Below, piece by piece: positions 7,885-16,706 of a stretch of DNA of 64,000 nt. The stretch's first letter is position 1. Every line of letters begins with the position of its first letter. Location of the stretch: positions 1-64,000 of the forward strand of contig NZ_FWXI01000019.1 of the NCBI RefSeq assembly GCF_900176355.1, given 5' to 3'. The notes under the pieces were generated by a model. It was given only the letters and a program-made list of their open reading frames with translations. It made no database searches and was not told the DNA's origin. The DNA is from Sporomusa malonica (GTDB lineage Bacteria; Bacillota; Negativicutes; Sporomusales; Sporomusaceae). The position numbers were made by a program, and so were the translations under genes.

Positions 7885-8868
7885 TTAGCGAGTGCTGTCT
7901 GATTTAGACATATTTGAATAAAAGCCGGTTTTATTTCGTTGCGTTGCTATCGTGGGAGCAGTGTTGACAGCTGGGGGCACGTCTGCAGCATCTTTATCTT
8001 TTTCTTCTAGGGTATTTTTAGTAGCTCGCTCTATTAGATAGTCCATCGAATCATAGCTTTGCGCGATTGCGTAACCAATAGTCACTGTGACCTGAAAGTT
8101 CTCTTCGTTAATGGGAAAAATAGCTTCAGCAACTACCCGTTTAATTTTATCTGCCAGCATTAAGAGTAAACTTTTTTTGGAGCTGTCAGCAATGGCAATA
8201 AAGCTTGCTCCGTGCCATCGGCCAATAATCGCAGGGTAGGTAATACAAGAGGATAGCGTTTTTGCAAGCATTTTTAGTATTTTGTCGGCCCTTGAAACAC
8301 CATATAACTCGTTAATGGCGCGAAAACTGACAATATTAATATATAAGATACCAAAGGACTCTCGTTTTTCGGGTATCTCATTAAGCATTGTTTGCAGTCT
8401 GCTTTCAATATATTGTTTACTGAATAACTCAGAAAGGGAATCCATGTAAGCCGCCTTTGTTAACGCTTTTACCTTATCATGGCCAATTTTTTTCTGAGAA
8501 TTATCGGAAAACAGCTCGATGACTCCCAATAGGTGACCATACTTATTATAGACAGGAAAGGTTTTGACTGTGGCAAAAATCAGATGACCATCTTTGTGGG
8601 TAATAAACATGTCTTCTTTTTGTTGTCGGCCCTCTTGGAAGGCCTTTGTGATTGAGCAATGTTCTCCGCAGCGTTTTTCACCATTAATACTCATATGAGA
8701 AATGATTTGGCAGCACTTCTGCATAGTGGTTTCTTCTGCTCGATAGCCTAGGATATTCTCAGCGCCGCTATTCCAATAAATAATATTCTTGTTTATATCA
8801 GTAAAATAGACACCCTCATCTAAATAATCAAGTACATTGCTAGTAAAGGCATTAAAATAATCGATCAT
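7885..8868 (-). CDS. PAS domain plus degenerate GGDEF signalling protein
   Basis: A 327-residue cytoplasmic protein. Residues about 5-125 are a PAS domain (YFTDINKNIIYWNSGAENI, then GVIELFSD) with an unusual Cys-rich stretch around CCQIIS and KRCGEHC. Residues about 140-285 are a GGDEF domain with a recognisable fold, but the signature loop reads WHGASF instead of GGDEF/GGEEF, so it is very likely not an active diguanylate cyclase. It may bind a partner or sense redox through the cysteines. GGAGGC lies nine bases before the ATG. It is downstream of the frameshifted response regulator on the same strand. Confidence 0.8.
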   Translation of the reverse strand: MIDYFNAFTSNVLDYLDEGVYFTDINKNIIYWNSGAENILGYRAEETTMQKCCQIISHMSINGEKRCGEHCSITKAFQEGRQQKEDMFITHKDGHLIFATVKTFPVYNKYGHLLGVIELFSDNSQKKIGHDKVKALTKAAYMDSLSELFSKQYIESRLQTMLNEIPEKRESFGILYINIVSFRAINELYGVSRADKILKMLAKTLSSCITYPAIIGRWHGASFIAIADSSKKSLLLMLADKIKRVVAEAIFPINEENFQVTVTIGYAIAQSYDSMDYLIERATKNTLEEKDKDAADVPPAVNTAPTIATQRNKTGFYSNMSKSDSTR

Positions 8869-9041
8869 AATTGTGTGCCTCCATCATTTGAGATTTCAGG
8901 ATAAATTCTGACAAGATGCAAACAATTCCTGCATAGTAGTCACTACTGATAATTTTTTTATTGAATACTGTACGATTGGAGAGGGAGTTTGAAAAAGCAA
9001 GGTGAAGGCTTGTAATTCGGTGCAGGTGCAATGAGCAGACG

Positions 9042-9724
9042 CTAGGGGTTAAAGCGATAGCCTGTCCCCCAGAGTGTTTCGATAAATTCTGGATTAGAAG
9101 GGTCTTTTTCAATCTTTTTGCGTATTTTCTGGATATGCACAGCGACTGTTGCTGTGTCACTGCAATACTCTTCTCCCCATATGGTGTCAAAGATATGCAA
9201 TTTGGAAAAAACTATGTTTGGATTACTCGCCAAGAAAAACAAAAGGTCATATTCCTTTGTGTTAATGGGACATGCAAACCATTTACGGTAACCTTATGGG
9301 AAGCTGTATTGATTTCTAACCCTTTGTGTTGGATTGTCTCTGTAAGCGTATGACCTTTGAGCCGTTCATAGCGTTTGATATGAGATTTAATCCTAGCCAC
9401 CAATTCAGCAGGGCTAAAAGGTTTGGTTAAATAATCATCTGCTCCGAAATCCAAGCCTCTGATTTTATCAATATCGTCGTTACGGGCGGTCACCACGATA
9501 ACTGGTATCTCTAACTTTTTTCGAATTTCTTTAATGATTTCGAAGCCATCTTTATTTGGCAGCATTAAATCTACGACAATAAGATCATACATACCCGAAA
9601 GTGCTTTTTTTAGACCTGTGAGGCCATCTTGATTGATTTCTGCACGATAACCGTTTAGTTGAAGATAGTCACGTTCCAGCTCGGCGATATCGAGGTCGTC
9701 TTCAATAATTAGTATTTGCTTCAT
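9042..9724 (-). pseudogene. OmpR-family response regulator, frameshifted
   Basis: Two overlapping frames together make one normal OmpR/PhoB regulator. The frame starting at 9724 gives the receiver domain (phosphoacceptor Asp52 in VVDLMLPNKDG, Lys100 in LTKPFSP) and the start of the winged helix up to VPLT. The frame ending at 9042 gives the rest of the DNA-binding domain (FFLASN to GTGYRFNP). The frames join if one base is added near 9258-9262, between the codons for PLT and KEYDLL. As written, the DNA-binding domain is lost, so this is either a disabled gene or a sequencing error. It begins six bases after the histidine kinase stop, so the two form a two-component pair. Confidence 0.85.
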
Positions 9725-9730
9725 ATATAA

Positions 9731-10888
9731 TCAATCTCCGTTATTTTGTAAAATTGGGAGTATTATTGTAAAACAAGTGCCTGCACTTTCTATACTGGAA
9801 ACAGTAATTTTTCCTCCATGAGCTTCGATCAGTTCCAGCGCAATAGCAAGTCCTAATCCTGTACACCCATAGTTTTTCTTTCGCTCTGTATCTATACGAT
9901 AAAACCGGTTAAAGATATAGGGAAGTTTGTCTGAAGCAATTCCGGGGCCATTATCCTGAATATCAATACAGATAAAATTATCATGTTGATACATTTTAAT
10001 TTTTATGGCTAAATTACTTTCCGGGCCATGCTTAACGGCATTACTGATGATATTGTTAAAAGCTTGATGGAACCTCCTGCCATCTAGTTTTACCAAATAG
10101 TCATGTTCAAGTTGAGTAATATATTGAAAGTGAGTATTTTTTTCCTCAAGGTCAAATTTATATTCTTCCATAAAATCATTCATAAAAGCACAAATCTGTA
10201 TAGTCTCAAAAGAGAAATCCAACTTCTGCATGTCTAGTTTAGAGAAAAGGAACAGATCATCAATCAGCTTATTAATATAAGTGGTATTGTGATGGATGGT
10301 ACGGAGGTACTTGCTTTTGTCATCTTCATCTACAATAGTCCCATCCTGTAATACCTCAATATAGCCTTGGATTGCTGTTATTGGTGTTTTTAGGTCATGG
10401 GAAATATTTGCAATCAATGCTTTTCTATCTTCTTCATACCCGGTTTGCATTTTTTCGGTCTCATACAGTTTTTGGGCCATCTCGTTAAAAGAAAAAATCA
10501 ACAAGCCAAGATCATTAGGAGCAGAGTAGTCTACTTTTACATTATAGTTTCCCTTGGCAATTTCATCTACGCCTACCTTGAGTTTTTCAATGGGCGCAAG
10601 TATACGTTTTTCTAAGCGAAGCAGAAAAACAAACTGAAATATTTCTTTTATACTAATTAAAAATGCAAAAAAAATCCCAATTCCTTTAAATCCTACCCAA
10701 CTAAATAATAGATATAAGGTTAAGATGTGGAATAATACAATCGCGGGGCGGAAGTAACGGAAATACTGATGATATTTATGAAATTCCTGATGATGATGCC
10801 GATGGATCATTTGAAACTTAGCGAAAATTGTATCTTTACATTGTTTATCTGTACTAGAGTAGGTATGAGGACGTCTGCACTTAAACAC
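9731..10888 (-). CDS. membrane sensor histidine kinase
   Basis: A 385-residue kinase. It has a short cytoplasmic N-terminus, two adjacent hydrophobic segments (about 48-66 and 68-90) with almost no extracellular loop, a HAMP domain (about 90-145), HisKA with phosphoacceptor His164 (NISHDLKTPI), and a HATPase domain with DNGPGI and GCTGLGLAIA. The N-terminus contains a cluster of histidines (HRHHHQEFHKYH, residues 29-40), which could bind metal. The start is a GTG with AGGTGG six bases upstream. Its partner regulator follows immediately but is frameshifted. The gene upstream on the same strand (10999) also encodes a His/Cys-rich protein. Confidence 0.85.
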   Translation of the reverse strand: MFKCRRPHTYSSTDKQCKDTIFAKFQMIHRHHHQEFHKYHQYFRYFRPAIVLFHILTLYLLFSWVGFKGIGIFFAFLISIKEIFQFVFLLRLEKRILAPIEKLKVGVDEIAKGNYNVKVDYSAPNDLGLLIFSFNEMAQKLYETEKMQTGYEEDRKALIANISHDLKTPITAIQGYIEVLQDGTIVDEDDKSKYLRTIHHNTTYINKLIDDLFLFSKLDMQKLDFSFETIQICAFMNDFMEEYKFDLEEKNTHFQYITQLEHDYLVKLDGRRFHQAFNNIISNAVKHGPESNLAIKIKMYQHDNFICIDIQDNGPGIASDKLPYIFNRFYRIDTERKKNYGCTGLGLAIALELIEAHGGKITVSSIESAGTCFTIILPILQNNGD

Positions 10889-10957
10889 ACCAGTTACACC
10901 ACCTGTCTGCTAAACGTTAATGCGTTGTATATATGCCTTATTATAGTGCAAATAATG

Positions 10958-10990
10958 AAAAGGGCGCAAAATAAATTTCAATTTGCGCCC
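10958..10990 (-). terminator. rho-independent terminator
   Basis: On the minus strand GGGCGCAAA pairs with TTTGCGCCC and is followed by TTTTC. It lies just after the stop of the gene at 10999-11652, separating it from the kinase gene. Confidence 0.75.
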
Positions 10991-10998
10991 GGCAGTGG

Positions 10999-11652
10999 TT
11001 AGTTGAGTTGTAGTTCAGCTTTGATGTTCAGCACATGTTTTTCATTTTGTTCATTGTTTTGTGTTCCGTCAAAGGTAACCACGACTCTTTTAATTTCGTA
11101 CTCTTTATTAACAGACATTGCGATTGATAAATTGCCTTTTTCTAGATAGCAGAATTCTTTCAGGAAGCAATGCTGACCTTCAGCGGGATCGGCTTTAGCA
11201 TGATTCATTTTTTCCAGGATGTGTGCTTTGATATCTTCGGGTGTTTCGGTTATTTCGAGTGTAACAAGGGAAGTTTTATCGGCATGCTCTTCAATTTGGA
11301 TGTTGTTTAATAGGCTTAATGCAAACCCAAGTTTCGCAAGTTTACTTTTAATCCCCCCGCATCTGCTGCCAGCATGATGAAAGTGTTTAAAAAATTTGTG
11401 GTGCATGCCTTGGCATGCGCATGGATTAGTAATCTCGGTGGTGCTTTGGTGTTTTACCTGCTTGCCTGCATAATCTACTTCGGTCGTGATATTTGCCGTA
11501 GTCTGCATGGTTAGTAGATTTTTTTCGAATGCGTTTCTCACATAAAAGATCTTTGCTTGATCTTTTTCCACTTCCGCGGTTACCATACCATTAAAAATAT
11601 CTTTACCCTTCAGCGTTTTGACCACATCATACAGAAATTTAATTTTGTTCAT
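10999..11652 (-). CDS. conserved hypothetical protein with central His/Cys cluster
   Basis: A 217-residue soluble protein with no signal peptide. I do not recognise the family. Most of it looks alpha/beta with several beta strands (VTLEITET, VVVTFDG). A central segment holds Cys78, Cys80, His84, His85, His90, His92, His93 and Cys98, a likely metal or cofactor site. AGGAGG precedes the ATG by ten bases. It lies upstream of a kinase with its own His-rich N-terminus but is separated from it by a terminator, so co-transcription is unlikely. A linked metal-related role is a guess. Confidence 0.6.
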   Translation of the reverse strand: MNKIKFLYDVVKTLKGKDIFNGMVTAEVEKDQAKIFYVRNAFEKNLLTMQTTANITTEVDYAGKQVKHQSTTEITNPCACQGMHHKFFKHFHHAGSRCGGIKSKLAKLGFALSLLNNIQIEEHADKTSLVTLEITETPEDIKAHILEKMNHAKADPAEGQHCFLKEFCYLEKGNLSIAMSVNKEYEIKRVVVTFDGTQNNEQNEKHVLNIKAELQLN

Positions 11653-11842
11653 CTTAATAATAACCTCCTTGATTTGCCTATGAGCTTATTATAAAAGATG
11701 TTGTTAAACTGGCTTTAAAGCATTTATAAAATTTCTATAAAAATACATAAAAGATGTATTAATAGAACATAGTGACTTCTTATGCTTTACTCTTTCTATG
11801 AACAGGATTTGCTATATAATAGTTAGCAGGAGGGGATAGAGG

Positions 11843-12967
11843 ATGGCTGAGGCTTTGAAAGCTGTGTATAGTGAGGAATTTCTACGCCGCTTCAGCGAAA
11901 AGGTGCACGCAGCGTATGGCGCTTTCGATAGTAACGGATTTATTTCTGCGGTTATGGATGATACATGGGGCGAGCTTGCTCTGAAAGCCCGGATGCGGCG
12001 AATTTCCAAGACGCTTGGGCAGTATTTACCAAGTCGCTACGAAGACGCTCTGGATACACTATTTACCATTGATGACGAGTGCGTTGGCTTTCCGTACCTG
12101 TTTTTCCCGGATTTTGTGGCAGTGTATGGTCAGGCAGAGGAACATTGGGATCTTTCCATGAGAGCGCTGGAACGATTTACGGTGAAGTCGTCTGCGGAAT
12201 TTGCGGTAAGGACGTTCCTGCTGCGCCAGCCAGAGCGGATGATGGATCAGATGGAGGCGTGGGCAAAACACCCGAATGAGCATGTCCGGCGACTGGCAAG
12301 CGAGGGCTGTCGCCCACGTTTACCATGGGGCGAGGCGCTTTCCCTGTTTAAGCGTGACCCCACTCCGGTTCTGCGTGTGCTGGAACTGCTAAAGGCAGAT
12401 CTGTCGCCGTATGTGCGCAAGAGCGTTGCTAACAACCTTAATGACATCGCAAAGGATCATCCGGCGGTCGTGATTGAAACAACCTGCCGCTGGAAAGGCA
12501 AAGATTCGCACACAGACTGGATCGTGCGGCATGGTTGCCGCACTCTGATACGCAAGGCTGATCCAGCCGTTATGGAATTGTTCGGCTACGCAGAATCGGC
12601 AGGTGTTGGGGGACTTGTGACCTTGGCTTCATTGGCGGTAGAGCCACCTGTGCTGACGATCGGTGAGAGCTGCGAGCTGCGGTATGAGCTTTTCATTCAG
12701 GAAGGTGAGCCAGTACGTATACGTATTGAATATGGAATTGACTTCGTGAAGGCCAAGGGGCGAACATCACGCAAATTATTCTTGCTATCTGACAAAACAG
12801 TACCTGGAGGAGCACGCCTTGCTGGTACGCGGACGCACAGTTGGGCGGATCTGACGACTCGTCGTCATTATCCGGGTGAGCACCGGATTACGCTGTTGGT
12901 AAACGGGCGCGAAGTCGCTTATACAGTGCTGCAACTTGCTGTGGGCAAAAAGAAGATAACACCGTAA
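11843..12967 (+). CDS. DNA alkylation repair (AlkD/HEAT-repeat-like) protein
   Basis: A 374-residue helical protein resembling the COG4335 branch of AlkD-like HEAT-repeat DNA glycosylases. The first 70 residues are helical and include FSEKVHAAYGAF. HEAT-like repeats follow: NEHVRRLASEGCRPRLPWG, then SPYVRKSVANNLNDIAKDHP and DWIVRHGCRTLIRK. The last 110 residues form a beta-rich domain (LTIGESCELRYELFIQEGE). AlkD-type proteins excise N3- and N7-alkylated bases, but the C-terminal extension sets this branch apart and its activity is not proven. AGGAGGGG precedes the ATG. Its codon use looks richer in G and C than its neighbours, consistent with acquisition by transfer. Confidence 0.75.
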   Translation: MAEALKAVYSEEFLRRFSEKVHAAYGAFDSNGFISAVMDDTWGELALKARMRRISKTLGQYLPSRYEDALDTLFTIDDECVGFPYLFFPDFVAVYGQAEEHWDLSMRALERFTVKSSAEFAVRTFLLRQPERMMDQMEAWAKHPNEHVRRLASEGCRPRLPWGEALSLFKRDPTPVLRVLELLKADLSPYVRKSVANNLNDIAKDHPAVVIETTCRWKGKDSHTDWIVRHGCRTLIRKADPAVMELFGYAESAGVGGLVTLASLAVEPPVLTIGESCELRYELFIQEGEPVRIRIEYGIDFVKAKGRTSRKLFLLSDKTVPGGARLAGTRTHSWADLTTRRHYPGEHRITLLVNGREVAYTVLQLAVGKKKITP

Positions 12968-13249
12968 ATAACCTAACCTTTCTTCGTGAGAGACAAAGGC
13001 GATATACCATATAGAGGTATTGTTTTCTCGGGCCGCCTCGATGCTTGCTGGGTTAGGCATAGGTCTTTTTCTTCCAGACCAGGTGGCCACTTGTAAGAAA
13101 GGTGCTAAGAAAAGATAGCTGTTAAAAACTTAAAGGTAAAATATTGACTCTATACTGTAAACTCGGTAAAATCAAATTGTAAATAAAAGACAAAGTTGAT
13201 AACTTTCAATCCTAACAATGGTAGAATTTGTGGTGTGGAGGGTTAGTTT

Positions 13250-13960
13250 ATGCAAAAAGGTAAATGTGTGAGAACCATTAGTGTAGCTATTCTTTGTTTA
13301 TGGCTATTGGCGCTGCCGTTAATGGCAGGAGCCACATACGGGGCTAGCGAGGCGGGGCTGGTCATTGACAAAAAATCGTATGTGCCTGGTGAACAGATAC
13401 AGGTGAAGTATCAAGCTCCTGCGAATTGGCCGAGTGATGCCTGGATTGGTATAATTCCGTCAAACATCAGGCATGGTAGTGAGGAAGTCAACGATCAACA
13501 TGACATTACTTATCAGTATATTGAACAGCGTACTGGCGGAATTATGGTGTTTACAGCACCGGGGCCGGGTCAGTGGGACTTACGGATGCATGATACGGAT
13601 AGCAATGGGCGTGAAGTTGCCAGTGTAAGCTTTACTGTCAGTAATATCATTCCCAACAGCACCGGCCAGAAATTATGGCTGAACAAGACAGTATTTGTGC
13701 CAGGGGAGAGAATTCAAGTAAGATTCCAAGCCATGGCGAATTGGCCGAGTGATGCCTGGATCGGCATAATTCCGTCAAATATCAGTCATGGTAGCGAGGA
13801 AGTCAACGATCAATACGACATTACGTATCAGTACATTGAGCAGCGTTCCAGCGGAATTATGGAGTTTACGGCACCGGAAGCGGGTCACTGGGACTTACGG
13901 ATGCATGATACTGACAGTAATGGCAGGGAGATTTCTTACATATCATTCACCGTTAGGTAG
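13250..13960 (+). CDS. secreted protein with two tandem beta-sandwich repeats
   Basis: A 236-residue protein with an N-terminal signal peptide (positively charged start, hydrophobic core ISVAILCLWLLALPLMAGA, cleavage near residue 27-30). The mature part is two copies of a domain of about 90 residues, beginning near residues 36 and 143. Each holds VPGEqIqVkfQA, NWPSDAWIGIIPSNI, HGSEEVND and WDLRMHDTDSNGRE. The repeats are about 80% identical, implying recent duplication. The PGE...DWIGI pattern recalls SKICH/Ig-like surface modules. GGAGG lies eight bases before the ATG. The ligand is unknown; it stands alone as its own transcription unit. Confidence 0.7.
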   Translation: MQKGKCVRTISVAILCLWLLALPLMAGATYGASEAGLVIDKKSYVPGEQIQVKYQAPANWPSDAWIGIIPSNIRHGSEEVNDQHDITYQYIEQRTGGIMVFTAPGPGQWDLRMHDTDSNGREVASVSFTVSNIIPNSTGQKLWLNKTVFVPGERIQVRFQAMANWPSDAWIGIIPSNISHGSEEVNDQYDITYQYIEQRSSGIMEFTAPEAGHWDLRMHDTDSNGREISYISFTVR

Positions 13961-13989
13961 CAGGCATTAAAAAACTGAAATTATAATAA

Positions 13990-14031
13990 AGAACCCAGAA
14001 AATTATTTATACATTTCGGGTTCTTTTTAGT
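13990..14031 (+). terminator. rho-independent terminator
   Basis: AAGAACCC pairs with GGGTTCTT, followed by TTTT, after the repeat-protein gene. Confidence 0.7.
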
Positions 14032-14083
14032 AGAAGTAGATGGGGGTTAACCTCGTGAGAAACTATTCGACTGGAGGAAATAT

Positions 14084-15274
14084 ATGTTAAATGTCACCCC
14101 AAAGTCAGAAATTGAGACAAGAACTCATCGTTTTCAGAGAAGGTTAAGTGAACTGGGGCTTAATGGAGCCTTAATTCTGCTGAACAGTGATATGTTCTAT
14201 TTTACAGGTACGGTGCAAAACTCAATTTTGTATATACCTGCTGACGGTGAACCGTTACTTATGGTGAAAAAAAGTTTAAGTCGTGCGCAGCAAGAGTCAC
14301 CGCTGAAAAATATTATTGCCATTAAAAGTCCCAAAGAAATTGTAGGCATTATTGCGGAAGCCGGTTATGCTAGTCCTGCGAAAATCGGCCTGGAATTAGA
14401 TGTGCTGCCAGTCAACCTGTATAATACTTACAAGAAAATGTTTCCTAATGCGGAATTTAGTGATGTTTCGCCGGCAATCAAAGAAACACGCGCAATCAAA
14501 TCGCCGTACGAAGTAGAACTTATCCGCACTGCGTTAGGGGTAATTGATAAAGCATTTTTAGCAGTTCCGTCTTTTTTGCATGAGGGAATGTTAGAGATTG
14601 AATTGGCCGCATTGTTTGAGGCCGAAATGCGTAAACGTGGTTATTCAAATTGCTGCAAAATGCGGGCATTTAACCAGGATTTGTTTTTTGGCAATCTATG
14701 TACTGGCAACAGTGGCGCGTACCCCAGCTTTTTTGATGGACCGGTTGGCGGCATGGGGGTCAGCCTGTCCCAGCCTCAAGGGGCGGGATGGAAAAGGATA
14801 AACCGTAATGAAGTGATCTATATTGATTATACCTGTGTAATTCAAGGCTATACCGGTGATCAAACCAGAATCTTTTGTATCGGCGAACTTAGCCCTAAAT
14901 TAGTAAAAGCATATGAAGCTGCGCTGCTGATTGAAGCGGAAATACTTAAAGCTATGAAACCAGGAATTCCGGCAGAGGAACCGCATCTATTGGCTGTTAA
15001 ACTGGCAGAGGAACTGGGGTACAAAGATTATTTTATGGGTTACAAGGAAGACAGAGTCAAATTTATTGGTCATGGAATAGGCTTGGAGCTTGACGAATGG
15101 CCTATCTTGGCTAAAGGTCTCACTACTCCGATCTTACCAGGGATGACTTTTGCGCTAGAACCTAAGTTTGTCTTCCCTGAAGGGGCAATTGGGACTGAAA
15201 GCAGCTTTGTTATGACTGAAGCAGGACCTGAGTTATTAAGTGTTACACCTAATGATATTACATACATAAAGTAA
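14084..15274 (+). CDS. M24-family metallopeptidase (Xaa-Pro peptidase-like)
   Basis: A 396-residue pita-bread-fold enzyme. The N-terminal creatinase-like domain runs to about residue 150; the C-terminal M24 domain carries the metal ligands in IDYTCVIQGYTGDQTRIF (two Asp), IGHGIGLELDE (His), FALEPKF (Glu) and GTESSFVMTE (Glu). Family members cut the bond N-terminal to proline or act on creatine-like substrates. The first metal-site segments diverge from classical PepQ, so the substrate may be unusual. GGAGG precedes the ATG. It is a single-gene unit, with terminators on both sides. A second M24 gene is at 32535. Confidence 0.8.
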   Translation: MLNVTPKSEIETRTHRFQRRLSELGLNGALILLNSDMFYFTGTVQNSILYIPADGEPLLMVKKSLSRAQQESPLKNIIAIKSPKEIVGIIAEAGYASPAKIGLELDVLPVNLYNTYKKMFPNAEFSDVSPAIKETRAIKSPYEVELIRTALGVIDKAFLAVPSFLHEGMLEIELAALFEAEMRKRGYSNCCKMRAFNQDLFFGNLCTGNSGAYPSFFDGPVGGMGVSLSQPQGAGWKRINRNEVIYIDYTCVIQGYTGDQTRIFCIGELSPKLVKAYEAALLIEAEILKAMKPGIPAEEPHLLAVKLAEELGYKDYFMGYKEDRVKFIGHGIGLELDEWPILAKGLTTPILPGMTFALEPKFVFPEGAIGTESSFVMTEAGPELLSVTPNDITYIK

Positions 15275-15285
15275 CAAAAGGTAAG

Positions 15286-15321
15286 ACTTCAAGGGTATTT
15301 GGCCCTTGAAGTTTTTTTGCT
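15286..15321 (+). terminator. rho-independent terminator
   Basis: ACTTCAAGGG pairs with CCCTTGAAGT, followed by a run of seven T. The remaining gap to 15501 shows nothing else. Confidence 0.9.
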
Positions 15322-15501
15322 TGTAGGCCGCTTAATCCCACTTAGATTTTGGCTAGGATCTGTTAGGGATAATTAGCATTAGCAGCGAAAATAAAGGATA
15401 AGTATCGAAGTTGGTAGAATATTAGCACACAACATATCACCTGTCCGAATGATCACCTTGATTCACCTCTTAGTTTCGGAATTCAGCACAAGGAGGACAC
15501 T

Positions 15502-16680
15502 GTGGGGAATCGGATTTTGTTTGTAGATGATGAAAGAGCGATTTTGAAGGCTATCGAAAGGCTGTTTTTTGACACTGATTACGAAATCGTAACTGCTGAC
15601 AGCGGTGAAGCAGGTCTGCGGATTCTAGCGGAAGAGCAGGTCGATGTTGTGGTATCCGACATTCGTATGCCAGGAATGGATGGGCACCAATTTTTACGAA
15701 AAGTTAAGACTTTATATCCTGCTACAACACGGCTGATACTGAGTGGCTACGCGGAAGAAAATGCAATTCTGAATAGCATTGTAGATGGTTCAAGTAATAT
15801 GTATTTACTCAAACCGTGGGATGGACAGGAGTTAAAGAATAAAATTAAGCAGATCTTCGAGACAAGGGAGATTTTTAAAAGCTCAGCTTTTCTTGATATG
15901 GCTAATAAATTAGAAAATATAGCCGTAGCGCCTGGTATCTACAATTCAGTGGCTGGACTTATTGAACGAGGGTCAGAAATAGGGCAGATTGCTGCGATAG
16001 TCGAAACCGATCCCACCATATCAGCGGCGGTGCTGAGAGTTGCTAATAGCGCGTTTTATAACGTAAAAACAGGATCAGTTGCCAAAGCAATAACCTTTTT
16101 GGGGCTTAACGCAACTAAAGCTATTGTGCTATCCTGCAGCTTGTTTAAGTTTGCTAATATCAGAATACCGCCATTTAACGTCAAAAGGTTAGCGCTACAT
16201 GCCAGTAGTTCTAATCGCTTACTTCACCTGATCTATTCACAGTTGCTTAAAAAGCAGCTACCGGAAAGTCACCAAGCTGCTGGGCTGCTTAGCAATGTGG
16301 GCTTCTTAATCTGTCTACATTATTTCCCGGATAAATATGATCAAATAGTTCGTGCCTATGTTAGTGGGAAGGACAAAAACGCAGTAAAGATAGAAAAAGA
16401 ATATCTTGGAATAACGCACCAGGAAGTCGGCGGGTACTTGCTGAACTGGTGGGGTTTGCCATACCCAATTGTCGAAGCAGCCCTTTTTCATCATGAGCCT
16501 CTTAATAGCGCAATAGTTAACAAGGAAGTTGTAGCTGTTGTCAATATTACCAACCACTATGCCTGGAAGCAAATAAGCCCCGAATTGGCCCCGAATCTGG
16601 ATCCAGAAGTTTTTGCTATGTTGGGCGTTAGTAAAGATGATTGCGAACGGTTGATAAAAGATGTAGGGCAGCAAATTTAG
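15502..16680 (+). CDS. response regulator with HDOD output domain
   Basis: A 392-residue protein. Residues 1-120 are a receiver domain (phosphoacceptor Asp53 in VVSDIRMPGMDG, conserved Lys in YLLKPW). Residues about 150-345 are an HDOD domain (VETDPTISAAVLRVANSAFY, FLGLNATKAIVLSCSLFKF). HDOD domains resemble HD phosphodiesterases but usually lack the metal residues and act as regulatory scaffolds in motility and stress signalling. The start is a GTG with AAGGAGGAC upstream. It is the first gene of a four-gene phosphorelay-type operon running to 21252. Confidence 0.85.
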   Translation: MGNRILFVDDERAILKAIERLFFDTDYEIVTADSGEAGLRILAEEQVDVVVSDIRMPGMDGHQFLRKVKTLYPATTRLILSGYAEENAILNSIVDGSSNMYLLKPWDGQELKNKIKQIFETREIFKSSAFLDMANKLENIAVAPGIYNSVAGLIERGSEIGQIAAIVETDPTISAAVLRVANSAFYNVKTGSVAKAITFLGLNATKAIVLSCSLFKFANIRIPPFNVKRLALHASSSNRLLHLIYSQLLKKQLPESHQAAGLLSNVGFLICLHYFPDKYDQIVRAYVSGKDKNAVKIEKEYLGITHQEVGGYLLNWWGLPYPIVEAALFHHEPLNSAIVNKEVVAVVNITNHYAWKQISPELAPNLDPEVFAMLGVSKDDCERLIKDVGQQI

Positions 16681-16706
16681 GAAAGAAGCTGTGAGGAGTG
16701 TATTGT

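Noticed and set aside
9042..9724. Programmed frameshift in the response regulator
   Set aside because: No slippery heptamer with a downstream pseudoknot or internal ribosome site is apparent; a simple indel is more likely.
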